This document shows, piece after piece, positions 50,303 to 60,797 of a stretch of DNA of 64,000 nucleotides. Origin of the DNA: SAR116 cluster bacterium AG-426-B08 (GTDB taxonomy: Bacteria; Pseudomonadota; Alphaproteobacteria; Puniceispirillales; Marisalimonadaceae). Where the stretch lies: assembly GCA_003213175.1 (NCBI GenBank), contig QCNN01000003.1:20336-84335 (forward strand), read 5' to 3'. The first letter of the stretch is position 1. Each line of letters starts with the position of its first letter. Below the pieces are notes generated by a model, which saw only the letters and a program-made list of their open reading frames with translations, did no database searches and was not told the DNA's origin. The position numbers and the translations under genes are program-made.

Positions 50303-53300
50303 TTGACCAAATTTCCCCAATCTAACTTTTTAGGCTTTTTTGTAAAGCATAAAACCGCCGCAAACATAATAATGATTTTGATGTGCATTTGTGGGTTATT
50401 ATCAATTGATAAATTAAATAGGCAATTTTTTCCTAACTTTGATATTGAAAATATTTCTGTTTCTGTAGAATGGCCTGGAGCAACGGCTGAAGAAATAGAC
50501 AGAAATATTATTTCAATATTAGAACCAGAATTAAGACCTATATCAGGAGTAAAAAAAGTATTCTCCAAATCTATAGAAGGGATTGGTTACTCTGTTGTTG
50601 AATTCAATTTTGGGAAAGATATGCAAAAATCTATGCAAGATGTTGAAACTGCTGTTTCCAGGTTGGATTTCCCACAAAATGCTAAAAAACCAAAAATTTC
50701 TCTCGCTGAGTTTTATGATACAATAACTAGAGTTGTTTTATCAGGAAATGTAAGTTTATCTGAATTAAGAAAAGTTTCAAAGGATCTTAAAGAAAAACTA
50801 CTAAAATCAGGAGTTGATAAAGTTGTTCTTATAGGGTTGCCTGATGAGGAAATATTAATTGAGGTTTCTCAAGGAGAAATTTCTAAATTAAATATGCCTA
50901 TAAACGAAATATCTAAATTAATAAAAGAACAATCAATAGATATACCAGGAGGAGCTTTTGCGAATGGTTCACTAAGAGTGAGAACTGAAGGTGAAAAAAG
51001 ATTAGTTAAAACATTTGATAATTTAGAAATCAAAAACTTTATAGACGGTGGACGAATTATTTTAAAAGATATTGCAAAAGTTACAGAGCAATTTGATGAT
51101 ACGAGTATATTAAAATTTGTTGATAGCAAACCAGCTGTTGAACTTCATGTGATGAGAAGTAAAACAAATGATGCATTAGAAACATCTAAAAGCGTAAAAA
51201 AAATACTTTCTCAATTTAAAGAAGGAATGTCTAAAAATTTAAAGATTGAGACATATAATTCAGCATCTGAATTAATTGAAGATAGAATTGGTCTATTAGT
51301 AAAAAATGGTGCTACAGGATTGATTTTAGTATTGGCTGTTCTTTTTTTGTTTTTAGCTTGGAGAACAGCTATTTGGGTGGCTTTAGGGATACCAATAGCT
51401 TTTTTAGCTACCTTTGGTGTGATGTTTTTATCAGGTCAGTCTATCAATATGATATCTTTATTTGGATTGATTATGGCATTAGGTATAGTGGTAGATGATG
51501 CTATTGTTGTTGGAGAGCATTCAGCTTATTTAAAAACTGTTAGAAAATTAAATAATGTTGATGCTCCGATTGTAGCGGCTACCAGGATGTCTTTACCTGT
51601 TATCTGTGCAATGTTAACTACTGTTGGTGCCTTTTTACCATTGTTCATGATAAAGGGAGTAATTGGTCAAATTATTTCCGCTATTCCTCTGGTAATATGT
51701 GCAGTTTTGGTAGCAAGTCTTATCGAATGCTTTTTAGTCTTGCCAGCTCATTTATCTCATTACGACAAAAAAAAATATTCTCCTGGAAGGTTTCGAAGTT
51801 GGTTTGATAAAAGTTTTGATTCCTTTAAAGAAGGTACGTTTAAATCTTTTATAACACTCTGCTATAAATTTCGATATGTTACAATGGTATTTGCTTTTGG
51901 ATTGTTCTTGATTTCTATTGGAATGATGAAAGGCAATAGAGTTCTTTTTAGTTTTTTTCCAACACCAGAGTCAGATCTAATTATTGCTAATTTTGAAATG
52001 TTGCCTGGTTCTAATAGAAATCAGACTTTTGAGATGATTAACAATTTAGAAGAAGGATTAAAAAAAACAAGAGAACACTTTTCAGAACATCCAAATCTAG
52101 TTAATTTTAGCATGTCAACATTTGCAGATAAAGGGTCATTTAGACCGGATAAAGATTCTAGTAAAAGAGGAAGTTATTTAATAGGTTCTATGGTAGTTGA
52201 ATTGATAACTGCTGATCAAAGAACTGTAAGAACAAAGCAATTTATTGAGGTTTGGAATAAGAATGTCAACAAAGCCTCTGGTCTTGATAAGCTTAATATA
52301 AGAGCACCAAGGGGTGGTCCTCCAGGAAGAGATTTAGATGTAAGGCTACGTGGTAATAATTTAGACAATCTAAAAAATGGGTCTGATGAATTAATAAATT
52401 TATCAAGAACTATCCCAGGAGTAAGTTCACTAGATGATAATTTTGAAATAGGTATAAAAGAAAAAGTTTTAAAAATTAATAATAAAGGTCAAGCACTAGG
52501 TTTTTCTGTAAATAATTTAGGTATGCAGGTCAGAGCAGCAATTAATGGAGAGGAGATTACAAGGTTTTCGAGAGGTGACGAAGAAGTATCAGTTAAAATT
52601 AAATTATTACAGGAAGAACTAAAAAATAATATGATTTATAATCTAAGAGTAGTGTCACCAGAAAACAAAAGTGTTGTTTTGGCTCAAGTTGCCTCAATTA
52701 TTGAGAAATCTCCTTATTCTTCAATATCAAGACAGAATGGGTTTAGGGAAGTTACTATAACGGGTGATTTGAATTCAGAAATAATGAATACTTCCCAAGC
52801 CAGAGAATTTCTTCAAAAACAAGGAATAGATAAGATTGCAAAGAAATTTAATTTATCTTATAGATTTGCTGGAAGAGACCTTGAGCAAAAAGAAACATTT
52901 GCAGACATGAAGATTGGAGCACTAATCGGTTTAATGATTATTTATATTGTTTTAGCGTGGATATTTAAATCTTGGTTGAGACCTGTAAGTATTATGATAA
53001 TGATTCCACTCTCATTCATTGGAGCTGTTTTTGGTCATTATTTTTTAAATTTAACCATGTCTATTTTGTCTATGTTTGCATTGTTAGCTTTGGCAGGCAT
53101 TGTTGTAAATAATTCAATCATCCTTGTTGCTACGATTGAAAGACGTTTTGAGGAATTACGTTCAGCAAATGATAATTATTCATCAGTTTTTCAAAATGCT
53201 GTAATTTCAGGTGTTACAAATAGACTGAGACCAGTAGTTTTAACATCACTGACCACGATGGGTGGTTTGACAACTTTAATGTTTGAAAAATCATTGCAAG

Positions 53301-53449
53301 CTCAGTTTTTAATACCTATGGCTGCGACAATTGTTTTTGGATTAGGTGTAACCGCTGTTTTAGTTCTTATAGTAGTACCTTCTATGATGGGTATTGGTCT
53401 AGATTTTTCAAATATTATAAAAAAAATAAAATTTATTAAAATAATTTAA
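50303..53449 (+). CDS. RND-family efflux pump inner-membrane subunit
   Basis: A 1048-residue AcrB/MexB-superfamily transporter. Start is a TTG at 50303 preceded by a GAGAGA site. SVEWPGATAEEIDRNI, the transmembrane block GLIMALGIVVDDAIVVGEHSA with two Asp residues for proton relay, and the second-half MFALLALAGIVVNNSIILVATIERR and TSLTTMGGLTTL are diagnostic. Twelve spans and two large periplasmic loops are implied. The porter domain composition is nearer the AcrB-like multidrug/lipid exporters (HAE family) than the metal CusA type. Substrate is unknown. Confidence 0.93.
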   Translation: MTKFPQSNFLGFFVKHKTAANIIMILMCICGLLSIDKLNRQFFPNFDIENISVSVEWPGATAEEIDRNIISILEPELRPISGVKKVFSKSIEGIGYSVVEFNFGKDMQKSMQDVETAVSRLDFPQNAKKPKISLAEFYDTITRVVLSGNVSLSELRKVSKDLKEKLLKSGVDKVVLIGLPDEEILIEVSQGEISKLNMPINEISKLIKEQSIDIPGGAFANGSLRVRTEGEKRLVKTFDNLEIKNFIDGGRIILKDIAKVTEQFDDTSILKFVDSKPAVELHVMRSKTNDALETSKSVKKILSQFKEGMSKNLKIETYNSASELIEDRIGLLVKNGATGLILVLAVLFLFLAWRTAIWVALGIPIAFLATFGVMFLSGQSINMISLFGLIMALGIVVDDAIVVGEHSAYLKTVRKLNNVDAPIVAATRMSLPVICAMLTTVGAFLPLFMIKGVIGQIISAIPLVICAVLVASLIECFLVLPAHLSHYDKKKYSPGRFRSWFDKSFDSFKEGTFKSFITLCYKFRYVTMVFAFGLFLISIGMMKGNRVLFSFFPTPESDLIIANFEMLPGSNRNQTFEMINNLEEGLKKTREHFSEHPNLVNFSMSTFADKGSFRPDKDSSKRGSYLIGSMVVELITADQRTVRTKQFIEVWNKNVNKASGLDKLNIRAPRGGPPGRDLDVRLRGNNLDNLKNGSDELINLSRTIPGVSSLDDNFEIGIKEKVLKINNKGQALGFSVNNLGMQVRAAINGEEITRFSRGDEEVSVKIKLLQEELKNNMIYNLRVVSPENKSVVLAQVASIIEKSPYSSISRQNGFREVTITGDLNSEIMNTSQAREFLQKQGIDKIAKKFNLSYRFAGRDLEQKETFADMKIGALIGLMIIYIVLAWIFKSWLRPVSIMIMIPLSFIGAVFGHYFLNLTMSILSMFALLALAGIVVNNSIILVATIERRFEELRSANDNYSSVFQNAVISGVTNRLRPVVLTSLTTMGGLTTLMFEKSLQAQFLIPMAATIVFGLGVTAVLVLIVVPSMMGIGLDFSNIIKKIKFIKII

Positions 53450-53467
53450 TTTTCAGAGGTGAATGTA

Positions 53468-53803
53468 ATGAAAGAAATTATGAAAATTAGTGAAATAGAA
53501 AATCTTCAATTTAACGAAAAAGGTCTTATACCTGTCATCACTCAATGTTTCAAAACTAAGGATGTTTTGATGATGGCATGGATGAATAAAATGGCAATCG
53601 AAAGAACAATTAGACTTCACAAAGTAACATATTTTTCAAGAAGTAGGAATGAACTTTGGGAAAAAGGAGAGATTAGTGGAAATTTTCAAAAACTTAAAAT
53701 GTTAATTCCTGACTGTGATAAAGATACCCTCCTAGCTGTTGTTGAACAAACAGGAGTTGCATGTCATAAGGGAACATGGAGTTGTTTCAACGAAACTGTT
53801 TAA
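53468..53803 (+). CDS. hisI: phosphoribosyl-AMP cyclohydrolase
   Basis: A 111-residue HisI domain (no fused HisE) that opens PR-AMP to ProFAR in histidine synthesis. MAWMNKMAIERTIRLHKVTYFSRSRNELWEKGE is the family block, and DCDKDTLLAVVEQTGVACHKGTWSC holds the metal-binding Asp/Cys. The track start is a GTG at 53459; the ATG at 53468 has AGAGG 8 bases upstream and is preferred. It stands alone, not in a his operon, and follows the RND gene by 18 bases. Confidence 0.93.
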   Translation: MKEIMKISEIENLQFNEKGLIPVITQCFKTKDVLMMAWMNKMAIERTIRLHKVTYFSRSRNELWEKGEISGNFQKLKMLIPDCDKDTLLAVVEQTGVACHKGTWSCFNETV

Positions 53804-53806
53804 TTT

Positions 53807-54502
53807 ATGCAAAAAAAACCTAATAATGAGTTAAATCCTTCTAACAAAGGAAAAAAGCAAAAATTAAAAAAAAATAAAAATAGAAAGCTTTCTAGTACTA
53901 ATTGGATTAAAAGACAAGTCAATGACCCTTACGTAATAGAAGCAAATAGACTTGGATATAAATCAAGGGCTGCATTTAAACTATTACAAATAGATAAAAA
54001 GTTTAATTTTTTAAAACCAGGAAAAATTGTAATTGACTTAGGTTGTGCTCCGGGTGGATGGTTACAGGTGGCAGCTAAAAAAGTTTACTCATCCGAAAAA
54101 AATATAAGTGTTGTTGGTGTTGACTTGTTAGCAGTATCAAATATCTACGGAACCAAAACAATAGTTGGTGATATTAATGAAGAAGATACTGAAAAAAAAA
54201 TATTAAATTTGATAGACAAAAAACCAGATATAATTTTGTCGGATATGGCCGCGAATACAACAGGTCATAAGCAGACTGATCACCTCAGAACAACTCAACT
54301 AACTGAAATAGCTCTCAGATTTGCTATAAATCATTTAAATAAAGGTGGGGTTTTTTTAGTAAAAACTTTCAGGGGTGGTTCGGAAAAAACTATTTTAGAA
54401 ACTATGAAAAAAAATTTTTCATATGTAAAAAATGTTAAACCTTTAGCCAGTAGACCTGAATCAGTTGAAAGTTATACAATTTGTATAGATTTAAAGCTTT
54501 AG
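53807..54502 (+). CDS. rlmE: 23S rRNA 2'-O-ribose U2552 methyltransferase RlmE
   Basis: A 231-residue FtsJ/RlmE methyltransferase. A lysine-rich N-terminal tail (residues 1-35) precedes GYKSRAAFKLLQID (catalytic Lys), VIDLGCAPGGWLQVA (SAM), LSDMAANTTGHKQTDHLR (Asp), VFLVKTFRGG (Lys) and SRPESVESY (Glu), so the K-D-K-E tetrad is complete. It begins 3 bases after hisI. It modifies U2552 in the ribosomal A-loop during assembly. Confidence 0.95.
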   Translation: MQKKPNNELNPSNKGKKQKLKKNKNRKLSSTNWIKRQVNDPYVIEANRLGYKSRAAFKLLQIDKKFNFLKPGKIVIDLGCAPGGWLQVAAKKVYSSEKNISVVGVDLLAVSNIYGTKTIVGDINEEDTEKKILNLIDKKPDIILSDMAANTTGHKQTDHLRTTQLTEIALRFAINHLNKGGVFLVKTFRGGSEKTILETMKKNFSYVKNVKPLASRPESVESYTICIDLKL

Positions 54503-54554
54503 ATCGGATATTAAGTTTATATAATAAAGATGTAAATTTAATTAGAAAGTTCTA

Positions 54555-56006
54555 ATGATAGAAGAAGCACTTACCTTTGATGATGTTTTATTACAACCAG
54601 CAAAAAGTTCTATTGGTCCAAATGAAGCAAATTTAGAAACTAAAATTGATGGCTCAATAAAATTAAATATACCTCTAATTTCTGCAGCTATGGACACTGT
54701 TACAGAACATAAATTAGCTATAGCAATGGCACAATTAGGTGGTCTAGGGGTAATTCACAAAAACTTCTCAATAAAGAGTCAAGTTGAACAAGTTAAAAAA
54801 GTAAAAAAATATGAGTCTGGAATGGTTATTGACCCAATAACCATAACCCCAGAAAAACTTATAGGTGAAGCATTTGAATTAATGAAAAAACATCAAATAA
54901 GCGGTATTCCAGTTGTTAACAATTTTAGCAGTAAAATAGAGGGAATCCTTACAAATAGAGACATAAGGTTTGCAGAGAACAAAAATGAAAAAGTAAAAAA
55001 TTTCATGACTAAAAAAGTAGTTACAGTAAAAAAAAATATTAAATCTGAAGAAGCAAAACGTCTTCTTCATTTGCATAGAATTGAAAAATTAGTTGTTGTC
55101 GATAATAATGAAAAATGTATTGGATTAATAACAGTCAAGGATATAGAAAAGTCTGAAAAATTTCCATTGTCGACTAAAGATAAACATGGACGTTTACTTG
55201 TAGGCGCAGCAACTGGAGTTGGTAAGGAGGGTTTGAAAAGATCTGAAGCATTAATAGAATCTGGTGTTGATTTGTTAGTAGTTGATACGGCTCATGGGCA
55301 TAATAGTAAAGTATTAGAAAGTATAAAATATATCTCAAAAAAATATAGTAATATAAGTATTTTAGCTGGAAATGTAGCGACTCCAGAAGCTGTAAAAGCT
55401 CTTATTGATGTAGGTGCCACTTCAATAAAAATAGGTATTGGGCCAGGATCAATTTGTACAACACGTATGATAGCTGGGGTAGGGTTACCACAATTATCAG
55501 CAATTATGGAGTGTGTTAAAGTAGCAAAAAAAAATAAAGTCAATTTGATTTCAGATGGTGGTATTAAATATTCTGGAGACATAGCAAAGGCTATAGCTGC
55601 CGGTGCAAGTGCTGTTATGATTGGTTCATTATTTGCTGGAACTGATGAATCCCCAGGTGAAGTTTTTTTATATCAAGGTAGATCTTATAAATCATATAGA
55701 GGAATGGGTTCACTTGGAGCAATGGCTAGAGGTTCAGCTGATCGATACTTTCAAGAAGAAATTGAGCATTTAAAATTAGTTCCAGAAGGGATAGAGGGTC
55801 AAGTTCCTTACAAAGGTCCGCTGGAAAATGTGTTTTATCAATTGGCTGGGGGATTAAAATCAGCTATGGGGTATACAGGGAATCGCAATATTGTAAACAT
55901 GCAAAAAAATTGTAAATTCAGAAAAATTACTAATTCAGGATTAAAAGAGAGTCATGTTCATGATGTTTTGATAACACGAGAAGCACCAAATTATAGACCT
56001 TCTTAA
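54555..56006 (+). CDS. guaB: IMP dehydrogenase
   Basis: A 483-residue NAD-dependent enzyme that makes XMP from IMP, the first step to GMP. EALTFDDVLLQPAKSS opens it, a CBS pair occupies about residues 95-200, and the catalytic Cys is in GIGPGSICTTRMIAG. SLGAMARGSADRYFQ forms the mobile flap. A TATAAT hexamer at 54520-54525 may be its -10. guaA follows 8 bases later. Confidence 0.97.
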   Translation: MIEEALTFDDVLLQPAKSSIGPNEANLETKIDGSIKLNIPLISAAMDTVTEHKLAIAMAQLGGLGVIHKNFSIKSQVEQVKKVKKYESGMVIDPITITPEKLIGEAFELMKKHQISGIPVVNNFSSKIEGILTNRDIRFAENKNEKVKNFMTKKVVTVKKNIKSEEAKRLLHLHRIEKLVVVDNNEKCIGLITVKDIEKSEKFPLSTKDKHGRLLVGAATGVGKEGLKRSEALIESGVDLLVVDTAHGHNSKVLESIKYISKKYSNISILAGNVATPEAVKALIDVGATSIKIGIGPGSICTTRMIAGVGLPQLSAIMECVKVAKKNKVNLISDGGIKYSGDIAKAIAAGASAVMIGSLFAGTDESPGEVFLYQGRSYKSYRGMGSLGAMARGSADRYFQEEIEHLKLVPEGIEGQVPYKGPLENVFYQLAGGLKSAMGYTGNRNIVNMQKNCKFRKITNSGLKESHVHDVLITREAPNYRPS

Positions 56007-56014
56007 CAATACCG

Positions 56015-57577
56015 ATGAAAAAAAGTAAACCAGAAAAATATATTTTGATCATTGATTTTGGAAGTCAAGTTACTCAACTAATTGCAAGAAGATTGAGAGA
56101 ATTAAAAGTGTATTGTGAAATTATGCCATTTCAAAAAATTACTAAAAAGGAATTTAAATCAAACAACCCTGCAGGTATAATATTATCGGGGGGACCATCA
56201 AGTGTAATATCTAATTATCACCCAAAATTATCATTTAATATTTTAAAAAGGGGAATTCCTGTTTTAGGAATTTGTTATGGACAACAGCTCATGACGTCTA
56301 TGATGGATGGAGAGGTATCTAGTAATAGTAATTCATCTGAATTTGGAAAAGCATTAATTTCTAAAACAAATGAATCTCCAATTATAAAAGGTTTCTTTAA
56401 AAATAAAAAAGAACAAGTTTGGATGTCCCACGGTGATATTGTCTCAAAATTACCAGAAGGATTTAAGATTATTGCAAGCTCTAAAATCTCTCCAAACGCA
56501 ATTATAGCTGATGATTTAAAATTACTCTATGGTGTACAATTTCATCCTGAAGTGTTTCACACAACAAATGGAAAAAAAATTTTTGAAAATTTTGTTAACA
56601 TTTCTGGTGCAGACAAAAATTGGACAATGAGTTCTTATGCAAGAAAATCAATAGATAGTATAAAGTCTGAAGTTAAAAATGAAAAAGTAATATGTGCACT
56701 ATCAGGTGGTGTTGATAGCGCTGTTACTGCTATTTTAATCCATAAAGCTATTAGTAAAAATTTAACGTGTATATACGTTGACCATGGTTTAATGCGAGAA
56801 AATGAGACGAATGAAATAAAAAAAATGTTCAAAGAATCATTTGATATAAAATTAGTAGTTGTAAATGCTTCAAAAATATTTTTTAAAAAATTAAAAGGTG
56901 TCAAAAACCCAGAAAGAAAAAGAAAAATTATTGGCAATTTATTTATTAAAATATTTGAAAGAGAAGCCAAAAAAATAGGAAATGTTAAATTTTTGGCACA
57001 AGGAACATTATATCCAGATGTAATAGAAAGTGTAAGTTTTTCTGGAGGTCCATCAGTAACTATTAAATCACATCATAATGTTGGAGGTTTGCCAAAAAAG
57101 ATGGATCTAAAACTTATAGAACCCCTTAGACAATTATTTAAAGATGAAGTTAGAAATTTAGGGAAAGAATTAGGAATTTCTAAAGATTTTATAAATCGAC
57201 ATCCATTTCCAGGACCAGGTCTTTCAATAAGATGCTTAGGTGTTGTATCAGAAAAGAAAATAAAAATTTTAAGAAAGGTTGATAATATTTTTGTTTCTCA
57301 AATTAAAAAATATAATCTTTATGATAAAATTTGGCAAGCTTTTGCAACTATATTGCCTGTCAAAACGGTGGGTGTAATGGGTGATAATAGAACGTATGAA
57401 AATGTTTGTTGCTTGAGAGCGGTAACCTCAATAGATGGAATGACAGCAGAGACTTATAAATTTGATCATGATTTTTTGATGGAGACAGCTACAAAGATTG
57501 TAAATGAGGTAAAAGGTATAAATAGAGTTACTTATGATCTTACAACAAAACCTCCTGGTACAATCGAGTGGGAGTAA
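56015..57577 (+). CDS. guaA: GMP synthase (glutamine-hydrolysing)
   Basis: A 520-residue two-domain enzyme that makes GMP from XMP. The N-terminal glutaminase domain has GICYGQQLM (Cys) and GVQFHPEVFHT (His-Glu). The ATP-pyrophosphatase P-loop is ALSGGVDSAVTA near residue 230, and the C-terminal dimerisation domain has RHPFPGPGLSIRCLG and ends TTKPPGTIEWE. It is coupled to guaB, so guanine-nucleotide synthesis is one operon here. Confidence 0.97.
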   Translation: MKKSKPEKYILIIDFGSQVTQLIARRLRELKVYCEIMPFQKITKKEFKSNNPAGIILSGGPSSVISNYHPKLSFNILKRGIPVLGICYGQQLMTSMMDGEVSSNSNSSEFGKALISKTNESPIIKGFFKNKKEQVWMSHGDIVSKLPEGFKIIASSKISPNAIIADDLKLLYGVQFHPEVFHTTNGKKIFENFVNISGADKNWTMSSYARKSIDSIKSEVKNEKVICALSGGVDSAVTAILIHKAISKNLTCIYVDHGLMRENETNEIKKMFKESFDIKLVVVNASKIFFKKLKGVKNPERKRKIIGNLFIKIFEREAKKIGNVKFLAQGTLYPDVIESVSFSGGPSVTIKSHHNVGGLPKKMDLKLIEPLRQLFKDEVRNLGKELGISKDFINRHPFPGPGLSIRCLGVVSEKKIKILRKVDNIFVSQIKKYNLYDKIWQAFATILPVKTVGVMGDNRTYENVCCLRAVTSIDGMTAETYKFDHDFLMETATKIVNEVKGINRVTYDLTTKPPGTIEWE

Positions 57578-57610
57578 AAAAGTTTTTAAAAACAATAAGT
57601 AAGAAGTATT

Positions 57611-57847
57611 ATGAAGTTATTGTCTTTTAGTATTATTTTGGGTTCTTTATTATTTTCTTTTCACTATGTTTGGATAAACAGAATAGAGATAATAAAATTA
57701 AATGATAGGTCTACAATTATTTACAATAAATGGACCGGTAATCATTGTGTTTTTTCTCATTTAAAAAGAATGAGAAACGACAATAGATTTACAGATGAAA
57801 TCACCTCTTGTGAAGTAGATAAAAATGGGAAGATACGATTTCCTTAA
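57611..57847 (+). CDS. small membrane-anchored or secreted protein, unknown
   Basis: A 78-residue protein with an N-terminal hydrophobic helix (residues 3-20) that could be a signal anchor. The rest has two cysteines (in NHCVFSHL and ITSCEVDKNG) and ends GKIRFP. I do not recognise a family. It starts 33 bases after guaA and may be in the gua transcript. The composition looks like a real gene. Confidence 0.6.
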   Translation: MKLLSFSIILGSLLFSFHYVWINRIEIIKLNDRSTIIYNKWTGNHCVFSHLKRMRNDNRFTDEITSCEVDKNGKIRFP

Positions 57848-57975
57848 TAAGTTTCAAAGTTTTTAAAAAATAATTAATCAAAAAATCTAGACAAAGTTAA
57901 CCTTTAATGAGAAAACTTAAATAATAATTAAACTTTAATACTTCATATATTTAATTCATTAAATAGGTTTAAAAA

Positions 57976-58164
57976 ATGTCAAATCAAAAAGTAGATACAT
58001 TAATTGAGCTAAACTCAGATACGATTCCTTTAATTAAAGATATTGTCAAAAAATATAAATTAAAAAATCAGTCAAAAGCCTTTAGAGTAATTCTAGATTA
58101 TATTTCTGAAAATGAGAGTGAATGGGATATAATATTTAAAAAAAGACGTTGTAAGAGATGTTAA
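57976..58164 (+). CDS. small ribbon-helix-helix-like protein, unknown
   Basis: A 62-residue protein. DTLIELNSDTIPLIKDIVKKYKLKNQSKAFRVILDYISENE has the strand-helix-helix pattern of ribbon-helix-helix DNA-binding proteins, and the tail KKRRCKRC gives a basic end with a CxxC pair. No family is certain. It sits 27 bases before fhs, so it might regulate that gene or be co-transcribed with it. The call is from pattern only. Confidence 0.55.
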   Translation: MSNQKVDTLIELNSDTIPLIKDIVKKYKLKNQSKAFRVILDYISENESEWDIIFKKRRCKRC

Positions 58165-58191
58165 ACTTATAGAACTTATATTATAATTTTT

Positions 58192-59865
58192 ATGTTCAAA
58201 TCAGACATTGAAATCGCAAGAAAAGCAAATACTATTTCTATTCAAAAAGTAGGAAGCAAACTTGGTTTACAGGAAGAGCATTTGCTTCCGTATGGAAATG
58301 ATAAAGCTAAAATTAGCGAAAAATTCATAAAATCTGTTCAGAAAAATAAAAATGGAAAATTAATTCTAGTAACAGCGATTAATCCTACTCCAGCAGGTGA
58401 AGGGAAAACTACAACTACAGTTGGGCTTGGAGATGGACTTAATGCACTGGGTAAAAAAACCTCGGTTTGTATTCGTGAAGCTTCTCTTGGACCATGTTTT
58501 GGTATGAAAGGTGGAGCTGCTGGAGGTGGTTTATCTCAAGTAATACCAATGGAAGACATGAATCTTCATTTTACAGGAGATTTTCACGCCATAACAAGTG
58601 CTCACAATTTGCTATCGGCTATGATTGATAATCATATATATTGGGGTAATAAAGAAAACATAGACTTAAGAAGAGTTGTTTGGAGAAGGGTTGTAGATAT
58701 GAATGATAGAGCTCTTCGTGATATAGTTACTAGTTTAGGAGGAGTTTCAAATGGGGTACCTAAACAAACAGGATACGATATTACTGTAGCCTCAGAAGTG
58801 ATGGCTATCTTATGTTTAGCAAATGATTTGCAAGACTTACAAAGAAGATTAGGAGATATAATAGTTGCTCATAGAAGCGATAAAAGTCCAGTCTACTGTA
58901 GAGATATTAAAGCTGATGGTGCAATGACAGTTTTGTTGAAAGATGCAATTCTTCCAAATCTAGTTCAAACGTTAGAAAACAACCCTGCTTTTGTACATGG
59001 AGGACCATTCGCTAATATTGCACATGGTTGCAACTCAATTATAGCAACAAATACTGCATTAAAAATTTCTGATTATGTAGTAACAGAGGCTGGTTTTGGG
59101 GCAGATCTTGGAGCCGAAAAATTTATGAATATAAAATGTAGAAAAGCTAATTTATATCCTTCTGTTGTAGTTCTGGTTACAACTGTAAGAGCAATGAAAA
59201 TGAATGGAGGTGTGACAAAAAATGACCTTGAGATTGAAAATATTAATGCAGTAAAAGCAGGTTGTAGTAATTTAGCTTGGCATATAGAGAATTTACAATC
59301 TTTTGGTGTGCCTGTAGTTGTAGCTCTAAATCATTTTATTAAAGATACTGAAGGTGAAATTAATGTTATTAAAAACTTTGTTTCAAATAAAGGTTCAGAA
59401 GTATTTGTATGCAAACATTGGGCACAAGGCTCAAAAGGTATTGTTCCTTTAGCTGAACGAGTTTCTCAGATTGCTGATGAAGGTAAAAATGATTTTCGTT
59501 ATCTTTATAATGACGAAAATTCATTATTTGAAAAAATAGAAACTATTGCAAAGACAATATATAGAGCTGATGAGGTTATTGCAAACACAACTATAAGAGA
59601 AAAACTAAAACAATGGGAAAAAGAAGGATATGGTTCCTTTCCAATATGTATGGCAAAGACACAATATAGCTTTACAACAGATCCTAATCGAAGGGGAGCG
59701 CCATCTGGACATTCAACACCAATAACAGAGGTAAAACTATGCGCCGGGGCAGGATTCATAGTTGTTTTTTGTGGTGAAATAATGACTATGCCTGGTCTGC
59801 CCAAGGTTCCAAGCGCTGAAAATATCACAATTAATAAGCATGGTGATGTAGAGGGTCTTTTCTAA
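58192..59865 (+). CDS. fhs: formate-tetrahydrofolate ligase
   Basis: A 557-residue ATP-dependent enzyme that makes 10-formyl-THF from formate, supplying one-carbon units for purines or serine. [20 protein letters not shown] near residue 65 is the P-loop, [28 protein letters not shown] the folate/formate region, and [13 protein letters not shown] and [16 protein letters not shown] are family blocks. TATAAT at 58182-58187 lies 4 bases before the ATG and no Shine-Dalgarno site is present, so a leaderless transcript is possible. Confidence 0.96.
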   Translation: MFKSDIEIARKANTISIQKVGSKLGLQEEHLLPYGNDKAKISEKFIKSVQKNKNGKLILVTAINPTPAGEGKTTTTVGLGDGLNALGKKTSVCIREASLGPCFGMKGGAAGGGLSQVIPMEDMNLHFTGDFHAITSAHNLLSAMIDNHIYWGNKENIDLRRVVWRRVVDMNDRALRDIVTSLGGVSNGVPKQTGYDITVASEVMAILCLANDLQDLQRRLGDIIVAHRSDKSPVYCRDIKADGAMTVLLKDAILPNLVQTLENNPAFVHGGPFANIAHGCNSIIATNTALKISDYVVTEAGFGADLGAEKFMNIKCRKANLYPSVVVLVTTVRAMKMNGGVTKNDLEIENINAVKAGCSNLAWHIENLQSFGVPVVVALNHFIKDTEGEINVIKNFVSNKGSEVFVCKHWAQGSKGIVPLAERVSQIADEGKNDFRYLYNDENSLFEKIETIAKTIYRADEVIANTTIREKLKQWEKEGYGSFPICMAKTQYSFTTDPNRRGAPSGHSTPITEVKLCAGAGFIVVFCGEIMTMPGLPKVPSAENITINKHGDVEGLF

Positions 59866-59866
59866 A

Positions 59867-60430
59867 ATGAATAATGAAAATGTTAATACAATTGAAGAAC
59901 TAAAAATTATTGAAAAAAAATTACCAACATCGCCTGATGAACTATACAAATTGCTTGATAATTTTAAATTAAAATATAAATGTTATTTTCATAAACCACT
60001 AAATACAGTTGAAGAATCTAAGATTGTTCAAAAAGAGTTATTAAGCTCAAATAAAGATTTTGTTCATATAAAAAACTTATATTTAAGAGATCATAAGAAG
60101 AAAAATTTTTTAATAGTTGCTGAACAAGATCAAAAAATTGACCTTAAAGTGTTGAAAGATGTTTTGTGTTCAGGAAGGCTGTCTTTCGGTTCATCTGAAA
60201 GACTTATGGAAAATCTTGGCGTCTTTCCAGGAGCAGTTACACCTTTTTCAATGATTAATGGATTAAAAAATAATGTAATGCTTTACCTAGATAAAAATAT
60301 AAATTCTTACTCAAAAATATATGCTCATCCTTTAGTAAATCATGCAACATTAGAAATTAGTGTAGTTGATTTAATTTATTTTCTAAATAAAATGAAAATA
60401 ACTTTTAACTGGATAAATTTTGAGAGTTAA
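59867..60430 (+). CDS. ProX/YbaK-type aminoacyl-tRNA deacylase
   Basis: A 187-residue protein of the prolyl-tRNA-synthetase-associated editing family, which clears Ala from Ala-tRNA-Pro. KYKCYFHKPLNTVEESKIV, HIKNLYLRDHKKKNFLIVAEQDQKIDLK with its catalytic Lys, and LGVFPGAVTPFSMIN with the GxxP loop are the motifs. It starts 1 base after the fhs stop. The residues before ~40 are an extra leader. Confidence 0.88.
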   Translation: MNNENVNTIEELKIIEKKLPTSPDELYKLLDNFKLKYKCYFHKPLNTVEESKIVQKELLSSNKDFVHIKNLYLRDHKKKNFLIVAEQDQKIDLKVLKDVLCSGRLSFGSSERLMENLGVFPGAVTPFSMINGLKNNVMLYLDKNINSYSKIYAHPLVNHATLEISVVDLIYFLNKMKITFNWINFES

Positions 60431-60435
60431 ATTTA

Positions 60436-60786
60436 ATGTTATATATTATTTGTAAAGTTCTTTTAACAGCAACATTTATTGTTTTAATTAGTGAGTTTGC
60501 TAAAGTAAATGATAGACTTGGTGGTTTAATAGCAGCAATGCCTTTTACAACATTTTTTGTATTGTTTTGGTTCTATTTTGATAATGTCTCTATAAATAAG
60601 ATTTCTAATCATATGACATATACCTTGATATATTTGTTACCTACAATTCCTATGTTCATTTTGTTTCCAATACTTATAAAAAAATTTGGTTTTCATATAA
60701 CTGTTCTCATATCATTTGTGTTAACTTTATTTCTAGTTTTTATTGTAGATTTTTTTTCAAAACAATTTCAGATAAAGTTTTACTAA
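60436..60786 (+). CDS. DUF3147 family membrane protein
   Basis: A 116-residue protein with four hydrophobic segments. EFAKVNDRLGGLIAAMPFTTFFVLFWFYF between the first two is the DUF3147 signature, and the protein is the normal length. Function is unknown; family members resemble small multidrug-type helices. It begins 5 bases after the deacylase gene. Confidence 0.82.
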   Translation: MLYIICKVLLTATFIVLISEFAKVNDRLGGLIAAMPFTTFFVLFWFYFDNVSINKISNHMTYTLIYLLPTIPMFILFPILIKKFGFHITVLISFVLTLFLVFIVDFFSKQFQIKFY

Positions 60787-60797
60787 GATTAATAGAA

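Noticed and set aside
57570-57600. Terminator after guaA (GTTTTTAAAAAC)
   Set aside because: The palindrome is all A/T apart from its ends and has no loop or U-run, so it is not a convincing terminator.
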